Position numbers and translations under genes: made by a program
Assembly: GCA_018657495.1 (NCBI GenBank)
Contig: JABHXA010000019.1
Span: 1 to 37,449, forward strand
DNA from: Fidelibacterota bacterium
GTDB taxonomy: Bacteria > Fidelibacterota > Marinisomatia > SCGC-AAA003-L08 > JACNLC01
Length of the DNA: 37,449 nt
Direction: 5' to 3'
Shown: one piece after another, positions 17,525 to 25,498 of the stretch
Layout of the letters: the number at the start of each line of letters is the position of its first letter
Position numbering within the stretch: position 1 is the stretch's first letter
Notes under the pieces: generated by a model
What the model was told of the DNA's origin: nothing
Databases searched by the model: none
What the model saw: only the letters and a program-made list of their open reading frames with translations

Positions 17525-18661
17525 ATGAAAGAGGTATTTCTTGTTGATGGTTGTCGATCGCCTATAGGCAGGGGGCATCCAGAAAAAGGCATATTTCATA
17601 CTATTAGGGCTGATGAACTCGCTTCACAAGTCTTGCTGAAATTGGTTGCCAGAACTAACCTGAACCCCGAGATTGTCGATGATTTTTATCTTGGCTGTGT
17701 TGGTCAGCATTTGGAGCAGGGAAAAAATTTAGGACGCTTAATATTAATATTATCTCAGTTTCCGTACTCAGTACCGGCGATAACTGTTAATCGCCTCTGT
17801 GCCTCCAGCTTTTCAGCAACCCAAATGGCTGCTGATAGTATCCAGTCAGAATCTAATCAAATTGTCCTTGTCGGTGGAGTAGAGCATATGGGGCATGTCT
17901 CAATGCTGGCTGGTTTAGATTATAACCCACGTTTATTTGAAAATTCAGATTTCCAATGGTCGAATATGGGTTTGACTGCAGAATTATTGGCTCAGAATTA
18001 TAACGTATCTAGGTTAGAACAGGACCAATATACCGTTCTCACTAATGCCCGTTATTTTAAAGCGTTGGAGTCTGGTTTTTTCAATAAAGAAATGATTGAG
18101 ATCCTTGTTGATGGCATGAATATATCAACAGATGAACAACCGCGTGAGTCAAATATCGATAATTTGTCTTTTCTATCAACACCATTCAAAAAAAATGGGA
18201 CTGTGACAGCTGCCAATAGCTCTGGAATCGGCGATGGTGCCTGCGTTGGTTTGCTTTGTGACCATGAAAGTTTGGCTAAACACAATTGGGATCCACTTGC
18301 GAAAATCGTAAAAACTGTCAATATTGGATTAGAACCTGAAAGAATGGGTTTGGGACCAATTTATGCAATACAAAAATTATTTGAAATAACCGGATTGAGT
18401 GCCGACGACATTGATTTATTCGAGATAAATGAGGCATTTGCTGTCCAAATGATAATCTGCAGGAATGAGCTGGGGCTTCAAGATGAAAAAGTAAATATTC
18501 ATGGTGGCGCCGTTGCAATGGGTCATCCACTTGGTATGTCCGGTCTCAGGGTGATCAGTACCCTTGCTCACAGTTTGAAAGCGCGTAATGAGCGCTATGG
18601 AATCGCCTCTATGTGCGTTGGGCATGGGCAGGGAGTTGCCATGTTACTGGAGAATAGTTAA
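17525..18661 (+). CDS. Thiolase (acetyl-CoA C-acetyltransferase)
   Basis: 378 aa thiolase, about 36 residues shorter than the paralogue at 10626 and clearly diverged from it. Catalytic Cys C92 in NRLCASSFSAT, the NEAFAVQ block, His in GGAVAMGHPLGMSG and a second Cys in ASMCVGHGQG are all present. It probably shares with the other thiolase the cleavage of 3-oxopimelyl-CoA and acetoacetyl-CoA. It starts directly at the stop of the SDR gene and is followed after 1 bp by the 4-hydroxybenzoyl-CoA reductase genes, so beta-oxidation and dehydroxylation steps appear to be co-transcribed. Confidence 0.88.
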   Translation: MKEVFLVDGCRSPIGRGHPEKGIFHTIRADELASQVLLKLVARTNLNPEIVDDFYLGCVGQHLEQGKNLGRLILILSQFPYSVPAITVNRLCASSFSATQMAADSIQSESNQIVLVGGVEHMGHVSMLAGLDYNPRLFENSDFQWSNMGLTAELLAQNYNVSRLEQDQYTVLTNARYFKALESGFFNKEMIEILVDGMNISTDEQPRESNIDNLSFLSTPFKKNGTVTAANSSGIGDGACVGLLCDHESLAKHNWDPLAKIVKTVNIGLEPERMGLGPIYAIQKLFEITGLSADDIDLFEINEAFAVQMIICRNELGLQDEKVNIHGGAVAMGHPLGMSGLRVISTLAHSLKARNERYGIASMCVGHGQGVAMLLENS

Positions 18662-18662
18662 C

Positions 18663-19127
18663 GTGATCAAAGTCACCCTGAATATTAATGATTTTGACCG
18701 TACCCTTTTAGTAGAGCCTGATGAGAATCTGCTTTATACTTTAAGGGAACGATTATTACTTACCGGCACAAAAAAAGGATGCGATCAGGCTTCTTGTGGG
18801 ACCTGTACCGTTTTGATGGATAAAAAACCAATTCTTAGCTGCATCACACCAACCCTTCGCTGCGAGGGAAAATCTATTCACACCATTGAAAGTGTCGCCA
18901 AAAACGGAAAATTACATCCAATTCAAGACCAATTGGTAAAACATGGCGGTCTTCAATGCGGATTTTGCACACCAGGATTTGTCATGACATCAATAGAATT
19001 CCTTGAAGAAAATAAAAATCCTACTGAAAGTGAAATAAAAGAGGCTTTGTCAGGGAATCTTTGTCGCTGCACTGGATATAAAAAAATTATTGAAGCAGTT
19101 AAAGCTGCATCAGAGGATATGAAATAA
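18663..19127 (+). CDS. hcrC: 4-hydroxybenzoyl-CoA reductase, gamma subunit (two [2Fe-2S] clusters)
   Basis: 154 aa small subunit of the xanthine oxidase family. The plant-type [2Fe-2S] cluster is bound by C40, C45, C48 and C60 (KGCDQASCGTC and LSC). The second cluster is bound by C99, C102, C134 and C136 (QCGFC and CRCTGY). I chose GTG 18663, one base after the thiolase stop; a longer in-frame ATG at 18588 would add 25 unrelated residues inside the thiolase gene. Together with the next two genes it forms the molybdenum enzyme that removes the para-hydroxyl of 4-hydroxybenzoyl-CoA, giving benzoyl-CoA. It passes electrons from the beta subunit to the Mo centre. Confidence 0.9.
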   Translation: MIKVTLNINDFDRTLLVEPDENLLYTLRERLLLTGTKKGCDQASCGTCTVLMDKKPILSCITPTLRCEGKSIHTIESVAKNGKLHPIQDQLVKHGGLQCGFCTPGFVMTSIEFLEENKNPTESEIKEALSGNLCRCTGYKKIIEAVKAASEDMK

Positions 19128-21403
19128 TGTCTGGTCCTATCGGAAAAAGAACGCCTTATATCGAAGCGGTTCAAAAAGTAACGGGACAAGCACAGTTTGC
19201 TGAAGATTTTCATTTCAGTAATATGCTATATGTAAAATTTTTAAGAAGTCCACACACACATGCAAAAATTCAAAATATTAATTTATCAAAAGCAAAAAAG
19301 TTAGCAGGGGTATGCGCCATCAGTATTGGCCGTGATCTGCCAATTCCCTTTGGTGTTTTACCCATCAGTCCTGATGAAACTGCCATGGCAGTGAATAAAG
19401 TCAGATATATTGGTGAGATAGTCGCTGCTGTTGCTGCCGAATCAGAAAAAATCGCCCATGAAGCCTGCAGTCTTATCGAAGTAGATTATGAACCCATAAG
19501 GGATTTCTTAGAACCGGATGATTCGTTAATTGATTGTAGTCCGGATGAGCAGATACATTCGCATAGTAAAAATGGAACCAATGTTCATAAAGTGGCTGAG
19601 TTATATTTTAATGATCCCAAAAAAGCAATTCAAAACAGTGATATATCCTGCACCCGTACTTTTAAATTTGCCGGTGTGACCCATGGTTTTACAGAACCCC
19701 ATGCTACTGTGGCGCAATGGAATGATGATGAAACGCTAAAGGTCATTACCGCCACACAGGTCCCGCATTATTTACAGAAGTATCTTTCAAAGGTTTTGGA
19801 GATTCCTCTACACAAAATCCGGGTCATAAAACCGGTTGTCGGTGGTGGTTTTGGCGGAAAAAGCGATCCATTCCCGCATGAGATTATAACCTCATATCTG
19901 TCAATCAAAACTCACCGTCCGGTCAAATGTGTCTTCACCCGGGAAGAAGTTTTTATTTCCAATCATGGCAGGCATCCAACAAAAATGACTTTGTCAGTTG
20001 GAGCCGATAAACAAGGCAAGATTACCGGTCTTGATACTGATATTGTTATCGACGGCGGTTCTTATGGCAGTTTTGGTGTGGTTACCTCTTATTACAATGG
20101 TGTATTGCTTCAGGGTCCTTATCGTATAAATGAATTTGGATTTACGACAACTCGAACCTATACAAATAAACCGCAATGTGGTGCCATGCGCGGTCATGGG
20201 GCTGTCAATCCCCGCTATGCCATGGAGGTTATTATTGATGAGTTGTCTCATAGCCTGAAAATGGATCCCTGTGACTTCAGGGAGAAAAACTTTCTCCCGG
20301 CAAATACACTCACAGTGGGTCAACTAAGGATAACCAGCAATGGTGTTCTGGACTGTCTGAAAGCTGTCCGTGAGAAATCCGCCTGGGATGAACGGTACGG
20401 AAATATGCCAGACGGCAGGGGATTAGGTATCGCCTGTGGATTTTTTATAAGCGGCAGCGCTTTGCCGATAAATTGGAATCGTTATCCTCAAACGGTAGTA
20501 CATACAAAATTAGATTTTGACGGTCGGGTTGTTATATTCAGCGGTGCCAGTGATATCGGACAGGGAAGTGATACTATGCTTGTTCAGATTACCGCCGAGG
20601 AATTAGGAATAACCATGGACCGCGTCCAGGTAGAAGTGGCTGATACAAAATTGACACCTGTTGACTTAGGCAGTTATTCCAGTCGGGTAACTTTTATGGT
20701 TGGCAATGCCGCCAAATCATCATCAATCAAACTTCGGGATGAATTGATTAAAACAATTTCCAAAGAGAAAAATATAAAGCCTGAATCAATACAATTTGAA
20801 AATAACCGCATATTTACAGAAGATAAATCATTAAATATGAGTTGGGATGAAGGTGTGGAAATTTGTCTGGCTGGTCGCGGATCAATCGTAACTATGGGCT
20901 ACTACATTTCACCACAATTAGGTGGAAAATTTAAAGGGTCCGGTGCCGGTTTGAGTCCTTCATATAGTTTTGGGGCTTTTATCAGCGAGGTCTCAGTGGA
21001 TAAGAAAACAGGTGCCGTAAAGGTTGAAAAAGTCTGGGGTGCCCATGACTGTGGAAAAGCCCTGAATCCTTTGGCAGTTGAAGGCCAGATTGAAGGCAGC
21101 ATCCACATGGGTTTGGGCCAGGCGATTTCAGAAGAACTTGTCTATGAAAATGGTCAGTTCCTTAATTCAAATTTTATAGATTATAAGATACCTTCAACTC
21201 TGGATACACCGGATATGGATGTAACCATTATCGAGTCCGATGACAAGGAAGGTCCATATGGTGCAAAAGAGGCAGGTGAAGGTCCTATCCATCCAGTATT
21301 ACCTGCAATCGGGAATGCTATATTTGATGCCGTTAGAGTCCGAATGTACGAATTGCCTATAACTCCAGATAAAGTTCTAAGAGCGATAAAAGAGAAAATC
21401 TAA
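19127..21403 (+). CDS. hcrA: 4-hydroxybenzoyl-CoA reductase, alpha (molybdopterin) subunit
   Basis: 758 aa large subunit of the xanthine oxidase family, the normal length for HcrA. VVGGGFGGKSD (~residue 240) and GAMRGHGAVNPRYAME (~350) are molybdopterin-binding blocks. GAKEAGEGP (~712) contains the family's active-site Glu. Xanthine dehydrogenase and CO dehydrogenase large subunits share this fold. The choice of 4-hydroxybenzoyl-CoA reductase rests on the cluster context and on the diagnostic iron-sulfur insert in the beta subunit next door. The start at 19127 overlaps the hcrC stop by one base, and its own stop overlaps the next start in the same way. Confidence 0.9.
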   Translation: MSGPIGKRTPYIEAVQKVTGQAQFAEDFHFSNMLYVKFLRSPHTHAKIQNINLSKAKKLAGVCAISIGRDLPIPFGVLPISPDETAMAVNKVRYIGEIVAAVAAESEKIAHEACSLIEVDYEPIRDFLEPDDSLIDCSPDEQIHSHSKNGTNVHKVAELYFNDPKKAIQNSDISCTRTFKFAGVTHGFTEPHATVAQWNDDETLKVITATQVPHYLQKYLSKVLEIPLHKIRVIKPVVGGGFGGKSDPFPHEIITSYLSIKTHRPVKCVFTREEVFISNHGRHPTKMTLSVGADKQGKITGLDTDIVIDGGSYGSFGVVTSYYNGVLLQGPYRINEFGFTTTRTYTNKPQCGAMRGHGAVNPRYAMEVIIDELSHSLKMDPCDFREKNFLPANTLTVGQLRITSNGVLDCLKAVREKSAWDERYGNMPDGRGLGIACGFFISGSALPINWNRYPQTVVHTKLDFDGRVVIFSGASDIGQGSDTMLVQITAEELGITMDRVQVEVADTKLTPVDLGSYSSRVTFMVGNAAKSSSIKLRDELIKTISKEKNIKPESIQFENNRIFTEDKSLNMSWDEGVEICLAGRGSIVTMGYYISPQLGGKFKGSGAGLSPSYSFGAFISEVSVDKKTGAVKVEKVWGAHDCGKALNPLAVEGQIEGSIHMGLGQAISEELVYENGQFLNSNFIDYKIPSTLDTPDMDVTIIESDDKEGPYGAKEAGEGPIHPVLPAIGNAIFDAVRVRMYELPITPDKVLRAIKEKI

Positions 21404-22332
21404 TGTCGGTCAAATCATATCTAAAACCACAATCCGTAACTGATGCATTAATTATGGCAAAAACCCATGCGAATTATTTGTATTTCGCTGGTGGAACAGA
21501 TATTCAGGTATATTTAAAGCAGCAATTGATAAAACCAGATCATATTATTGATCTAAGTGATATTGGAGAATTACAAAATATCGCATCCAATGATGAAAAT
21601 ATTTCAATTGGTTCGATGACAACTCTGGACGCAATCAGTAAAAATAACTCAATTTATAAAGATTTTCCGCTAATAGTTGAGGCAGCACAATCTATAGGCA
21701 CACCGGTAATACGCAAAACAGCAACCGTCGGTGGTAATATTTTGGTGAATAACCGATGCAATTTTTATAACCAATCTTTTGGTTGGCGTCAAGCTATCGG
21801 CTCGTGTTTGAGGGATGTAGGTGATCTTTGCCAGGTGACAAAAACATCCGGTAAGTGTTTTTCAAGAAATGTTTCTGACTTAGCAGCAGCATTATTCTGT
21901 CTGGATGCTAAGGTGATTATTTCAAATCAAAATGAAGGATTAGAACTTTCTATTGTTGACCTGTACAATCAAGATGGCATTGACTTCCATAAACATTTGG
22001 ATCACGATGGAATATTGACAAAAATTATCCTTCCAATTGATGCCGGTTCTACCTGGTTTAAAAAACTGCGTATAAGGAATACGCTTGATTTCTCATCTCT
22101 GACGATAGCAGCAAAAGTTTATGATAATAGAAATTTCAGAATAGGTCTAAATGGTGTCTCAATGTCACCGGTATTAATCACTGGAAATTTAGATATGATT
22201 GATTTAGAAGGGATTAAATCACTGGCTCGAAAATCATGTAAAACTGTTGACAATGACATGATGCCGCTGAAATACCGCAGAGAAATGATTGATGTCTACC
22301 TGGATCAGTGGTGGGTATCAATTCAAAAGTAA
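21403..22332 (+). CDS. hcrB: 4-hydroxybenzoyl-CoA reductase, beta subunit (FAD plus extra [4Fe-4S])
   Basis: 309 aa FAD-binding subunit of the xanthine oxidase family. FAGGTDIQVYL (28-38) and KTATVGGNIL (105-114) are FAD-binding blocks. After the latter lies an insert with C119, C135, C143 and C152, a C-x15-C-x7-C-x8-C spacing. As I recall, Thauera HcrB uses Cys122, 138, 146 and 155 for its additional [4Fe-4S] cluster, which is the same spacing. This cluster is the hallmark that separates 4-hydroxybenzoyl-CoA reductase from other family members and lets electrons run in the reductive direction, from ferredoxin. It is the last gene of the 21-kb plus-strand block. Only 52 bp separate its stop from the end of the convergent ypeA-like gene. 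Confidence 0.93.
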   Translation: MSVKSYLKPQSVTDALIMAKTHANYLYFAGGTDIQVYLKQQLIKPDHIIDLSDIGELQNIASNDENISIGSMTTLDAISKNNSIYKDFPLIVEAAQSIGTPVIRKTATVGGNILVNNRCNFYNQSFGWRQAIGSCLRDVGDLCQVTKTSGKCFSRNVSDLAAALFCLDAKVIISNQNEGLELSIVDLYNQDGIDFHKHLDHDGILTKIILPIDAGSTWFKKLRIRNTLDFSSLTIAAKVYDNRNFRIGLNGVSMSPVLITGNLDMIDLEGIKSLARKSCKTVDNDMMPLKYRREMIDVYLDQWWVSIQK

Positions 22333-22384
22333 ACCAGTCAATATTTTGATGATTCATTTAAAAATGAAAAACAAAACTCAAATA

Positions 22385-22813
22385 TTATTTATCCTCAATT
22401 AGCCTCTTACTCATAACAACTACAGGATCAGCATTATAACCAATTTGTTTGTAAAACGCGATAACATCGGAATTTGTATTTCGTATCATTAAGTCGATTT
22501 TTGGACAGCCGATTTTTCGAAGGGATTTTTCAGCAAATGACATCATGGCAAGAGCATAAGATTTTCTGCGATGATCCGGATGCACAGCAAGATAATATAT
22601 CCATCCCCGGTGACCATCATATCCAGCCATACAGCTGGCTATAATGCATCCATTAAACTCTCCCACAAAAAATAATTCAGGTGAATCCTTCATCTTTCTA
22701 TCTATATCATATTGTGGATTATTCCATGGAACGATAAGTTTGCACTGCTCCCAAAGACTGATAATATCTCGTGAATCATTCTCTTTGAAAATTCGAATTT
22801 TAAGCTGAACCAT
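22385..22813 (-). CDS. ypeA: GNAT-family N-acetyltransferase, YpeA-like
   Basis: 142 aa GNAT protein. It strongly resembles E. coli YpeA: ISLWEQCKLIVPWNNPQYDI, then ERKM-like DRKMKDSPELFFVGE, MAGYDGHRGWIYYLAVHP with the acetyl-CoA loop HRRKSYALAMM, and a C-terminal KRLIED. The acetylation target is not known. I chose the ATG at 22813 on the minus strand; a TTG three codons upstream is possible. It lies 11 bp downstream of upp and is probably co-transcribed with it. It has no evident link with aromatic metabolism. Confidence 0.88.
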   Translation of the reverse strand: MVQLKIRIFKENDSRDIISLWEQCKLIVPWNNPQYDIDRKMKDSPELFFVGEFNGCIIASCMAGYDGHRGWIYYLAVHPDHRRKSYALAMMSFAEKSLRKIGCPKIDLMIRNTNSDVIAFYKQIGYNADPVVVMSKRLIEDK

Positions 22814-22824
22814 TTTAGACAAAC

Positions 22825-23454
22825 CTATAGTTGAGTGCCAAAGTAACGATCGCCAAAATCTCCCAGTCCGGGATAGATATATTTCTGAGAATTAAGTTTT
22901 TCGTCAATCGCTGCTACATATATTACTACATCCGGATAATTTTCCTGTAGAAGTTGGATACCCTCAGGGGCGGCGACAATACAAACACAGGAGACATTCT
23001 TCGCACCCTTTCCTTTCACGGCGGTGATAGTATCAAGAAGTGACCCGCCTGTTGCCAGCATAGGATCAAGAATGATCACCTGTTTGTCAGCAAGATTTTT
23101 CGGAAATTTCTGATAATATTCTGTGGCTATAGCAGTTTGTTCATCTCTTTCAAGACCGATAAATCCAACTGGTGCCCATGGAAGGAAATCACGCGCCGGA
23201 AATAACATGGATATTCCTGCCCGTAAAACAGGAACAAATACAATAGATTCAAGAATCTCATATCCGGTAGTTTCTGTCAATGGTGTGTTAATGGGTATTT
23301 CGTTTAAGGACAAATTGCGGCTGGCTTCCATGATGAGTATCTTGGATACAATGGCAGTATGGCGGCGAAATATATCGGTATTGGTATCTTTATTCCGAAG
23401 TATAGTGAGTGAATGTTTTATCAACGGATGGTCAATATGTCTAACAGTGCTCAT
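22825..23454 (-). CDS. upp: Uracil phosphoribosyltransferase
   Basis: 209 aa, the normal length. It converts uracil and PRPP to UMP in pyrimidine salvage. Motifs: VPVLRAGISM (74-83), the PRPP loop LDPMLATGGSLL (129-140) and the uracil-binding C-terminal PGLGDFGDRYFGT. The ATG at 23454 (minus strand) has AGGAGAG directly upstream. It is divergent from the tyrosine phenol-lyase gene and heads a two-gene minus-strand unit with ypeA. It interrupts the aromatic genes and looks like ordinary chromosomal background. Confidence 0.96.
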   Translation of the reverse strand: MSTVRHIDHPLIKHSLTILRNKDTNTDIFRRHTAIVSKILIMEASRNLSLNEIPINTPLTETTGYEILESIVFVPVLRAGISMLFPARDFLPWAPVGFIGLERDEQTAIATEYYQKFPKNLADKQVIILDPMLATGGSLLDTITAVKGKGAKNVSCVCIVAAPEGIQLLQENYPDVVIYVAAIDEKLNSQKYIYPGLGDFGDRYFGTQL

Positions 23455-23827
23455 ATCTCTCCTGAAGTTTTAGGTTGTATTTGAATTGCTCACATATAGA
23501 ATGAATATAATAGAATGGCGACTTGCAATAAAACAATTTTGGAATAGTATTAGGGTTGCGAATCACATAAAAAATTACTGATTTATTCTGGTGATTTCAA
23601 ATCCTTGATATGGACAAATTGCATAATTTTGTAAACAGAATGATTAAATATCATTAGAAGGTCATGAATTCGTAATTTAACGCCGCTGGCAACTACCTTA
23701 TTTTGTCAGTTTGAAAACCGGATGGACAAATTATTGGTTTTTAAAAATATTAATGTCGACGTCAAATTGATTAAAAAGAGATCATGTCTCCGGTACATAC
23801 ATAACAATTATATTAAGGAAACATCTT
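23455..23827. promoter_or_regulatory. Divergent intergenic region between upp and tyrosine phenol-lyase
   Basis: 373 bp without a gene. It must contain the promoters of upp (leftward) and of the phenol-lyase (rightward). Near the right end a good ribosome binding site, AAGGAAAC, precedes ATG 23828. I see no convincing -35/-10 pair, riboswitch or operator. Confidence 0.45.
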
Positions 23828-25210
23828 ATGCATAGAGAGAAATCCTGGGCTGAGCCGTGGAAAATTAAAATGGTTGAACATCTGAGGATGACAACAAAAG
23901 AGGATCGTATAGAGGCCATCAAAGAAGCTGGTTATAATACTTTCCTATTGAAATCAAAGGATGTCTATATCGATCTGCTCACCGACAGCGGCACCAATGC
24001 CATGAGTGATGTACAATGGGCAGGAATGATGTTGGGGGATGAGGCTTATGCCGGCAGCCGCAATTTCTATCATCTTGAGTCTGCAATCCAAAAATATTAT
24101 TCTTATAAATATGTTGTACCAACTCATCAGGGCAGGGGAGCCGAGCATATCCTTTCCCAAACCCTGATTCAGGAAGGGGATTTTATTCCCGGTAATATGT
24201 ATTTTACAACTACCAGGCTGCACCAGGAGTTAGCAGGAGGTACATTTGTTGATGTTATAGTTGACGAGGCACATGATACTGAAAGTGAATTTCCGTTTAA
24301 AGGCAATGTCGACATGAACAAATTGGAAGATCTCATCAAGCGGGTGGGACCTGATAAAATTCCATATGTCTGTATAGCTACCTCAGTAAATATGGCCGGG
24401 GGGCAGCCCATTTCGATGGCAAACCTCAAAGAGTTACGCGAACTCACCAATAAATACGGTATTCCCATCGTTCATGATATGACCCGAGTTGCCGAAAATG
24501 CCTGGTTTATAAAAGTCCGTGAAAAAGAATATGAAAACCATACGGTAGCCCAGATTGTTTATGAGATTTGTACGCTTACAGATCATGCAACTATGAGTGC
24601 CAAAAAAGATCCCATTGTCAATATCGGTGGATTTCTGGCAACAAACGATGAAGAAGTTTATAAGAAAAGTCAGAATATGGTTGTGATCTACGAAGGTTTA
24701 CATACCTATGGTGGCATGGCAGGAAGAGATATGGAAGCCCTCTCAATCGGTATTGAGGAATCAGTGCAGGATGCCCACATACGGGCGCGGGTTGGACAAA
24801 CTACATATCTTGGTGAGAAACTGATAGATTATGGTATTCCCATCATTAGACCGATTGGGAGTCATGGCGTATTCCTTGATGTGAAAAAGTTTTTACCACA
24901 TCTGTCGCAGGATGTATTCCCGGCTCAGACCCTTGCAGCAGAAATATATATCCAGAACGGCGTTAGAACGATGGAAAGGGGTATTGTTTCAGCAGGACGA
25001 AATAAAGAAACCGGGGATCATAACCGCCCCAATCTTGAGCTTGTAAGAATAACCATTCCGCGTCGAGTTTATACTCAGGCTCATATGGATGTAGTCGCTG
25101 AATGCATCGATGATGTATTTGAACGCCGTGAAAAAATAAAAGGATTGAAGTTTACATATGAACCGGAACATTTGAGATTCTTCCAGGCAAGATTTAAAAC
25201 GATTGATTAG
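23828..25210 (+). CDS. tpl: Tyrosine phenol-lyase (beta-tyrosinase)
   Basis: 460 aa PLP enzyme that splits L-tyrosine into phenol, pyruvate and ammonia. It aligns over its full length with Citrobacter freundii TPL at a constant offset of three residues. THQGRGAE lies at 99-106, TPL-type FTTTR has Thr127 (Thr124 in C. freundii), and the PLP Lys is Lys260 in SAKKDPIVNIGG (Lys257). Arg384 is in TMERGIVSAGR (Arg381, the residue that recognises the phenol ring hydroxyl), and Phe451 is in LRFFQARF (Phe448). Tryptophanase lacks the MERG arginine and the Thr, so TPL is preferred. It stands alone between its own upstream region and a hairpin. Its product, phenol, connects logically to the 4-hydroxybenzoyl-CoA and benzoyl-CoA enzymes just upstream. 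Confidence 0.95.
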   Translation: MHREKSWAEPWKIKMVEHLRMTTKEDRIEAIKEAGYNTFLLKSKDVYIDLLTDSGTNAMSDVQWAGMMLGDEAYAGSRNFYHLESAIQKYYSYKYVVPTHQGRGAEHILSQTLIQEGDFIPGNMYFTTTRLHQELAGGTFVDVIVDEAHDTESEFPFKGNVDMNKLEDLIKRVGPDKIPYVCIATSVNMAGGQPISMANLKELRELTNKYGIPIVHDMTRVAENAWFIKVREKEYENHTVAQIVYEICTLTDHATMSAKKDPIVNIGGFLATNDEEVYKKSQNMVVIYEGLHTYGGMAGRDMEALSIGIEESVQDAHIRARVGQTTYLGEKLIDYGIPIIRPIGSHGVFLDVKKFLPHLSQDVFPAQTLAAEIYIQNGVRTMERGIVSAGRNKETGDHNRPNLELVRITIPRRVYTQAHMDVVAECIDDVFERREKIKGLKFTYEPEHLRFFQARFKTID

Positions 25211-25304
25211 CTAGAACAAATCAGAGTGTTATCGCTGGTAGTTTTCTGAAAAATACTGGCTGCAACCATATAAGTTGTTTTTCTGTAAATTCACCCTCCC
25301 AAAA

Positions 25305-25332
25305 GAATCCCACAGTTTTATCTGTGGGATTC
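25305..25332. terminator. Hairpin terminator after tyrosine phenol-lyase
   Basis: Perfect 11-bp stem: GAATCCCACAG at 25305-25315 and CTGTGGGATTC at 25322-25332, with the loop TTTTAT. On the plus strand it is followed only by CAGTATTT, so the T tract is weak. On the minus strand four Ts follow the stem. It lies about 95 bp after the phenol-lyase stop. The remainder of the 25211-25498 gap shows nothing else I can name. Confidence 0.6.
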
Positions 25333-25498
25333 CAGTATTTAGAAAACATCCGTTATAATTACTAACCCCGCAATATCACATGTCATAATTAGGTAATCGG
25401 CATCTTTAAATTTAATTTTTCAAGACATTCTCATATAGAATTAATCACTCAAAACTCCTAAATTAAAATTCTGTATTTTAAACTTATTTGGAGAGGAT

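Noticed and set aside
18663..22332. Xanthine dehydrogenase or CO dehydrogenase (Cox) operon
   Set aside because: The four-cysteine insert in the FAD subunit and the surrounding benzoyl-CoA genes point to 4-hydroxybenzoyl-CoA reductase.
22353..22368. TTCATTT/AAATGAA inverted repeat as a bidirectional terminator between hcrB and ypeA
   Set aside because: The stem is AT-only apart from one pair, with a 2-base loop, too weak to claim.
23828..25210. Tryptophanase instead of tyrosine phenol-lyase
   Set aside because: The FTTTR threonine, the MERG arginine and the terminal FF follow tyrosine phenol-lyase at a constant three-residue offset; tryptophanase differs at these sites.
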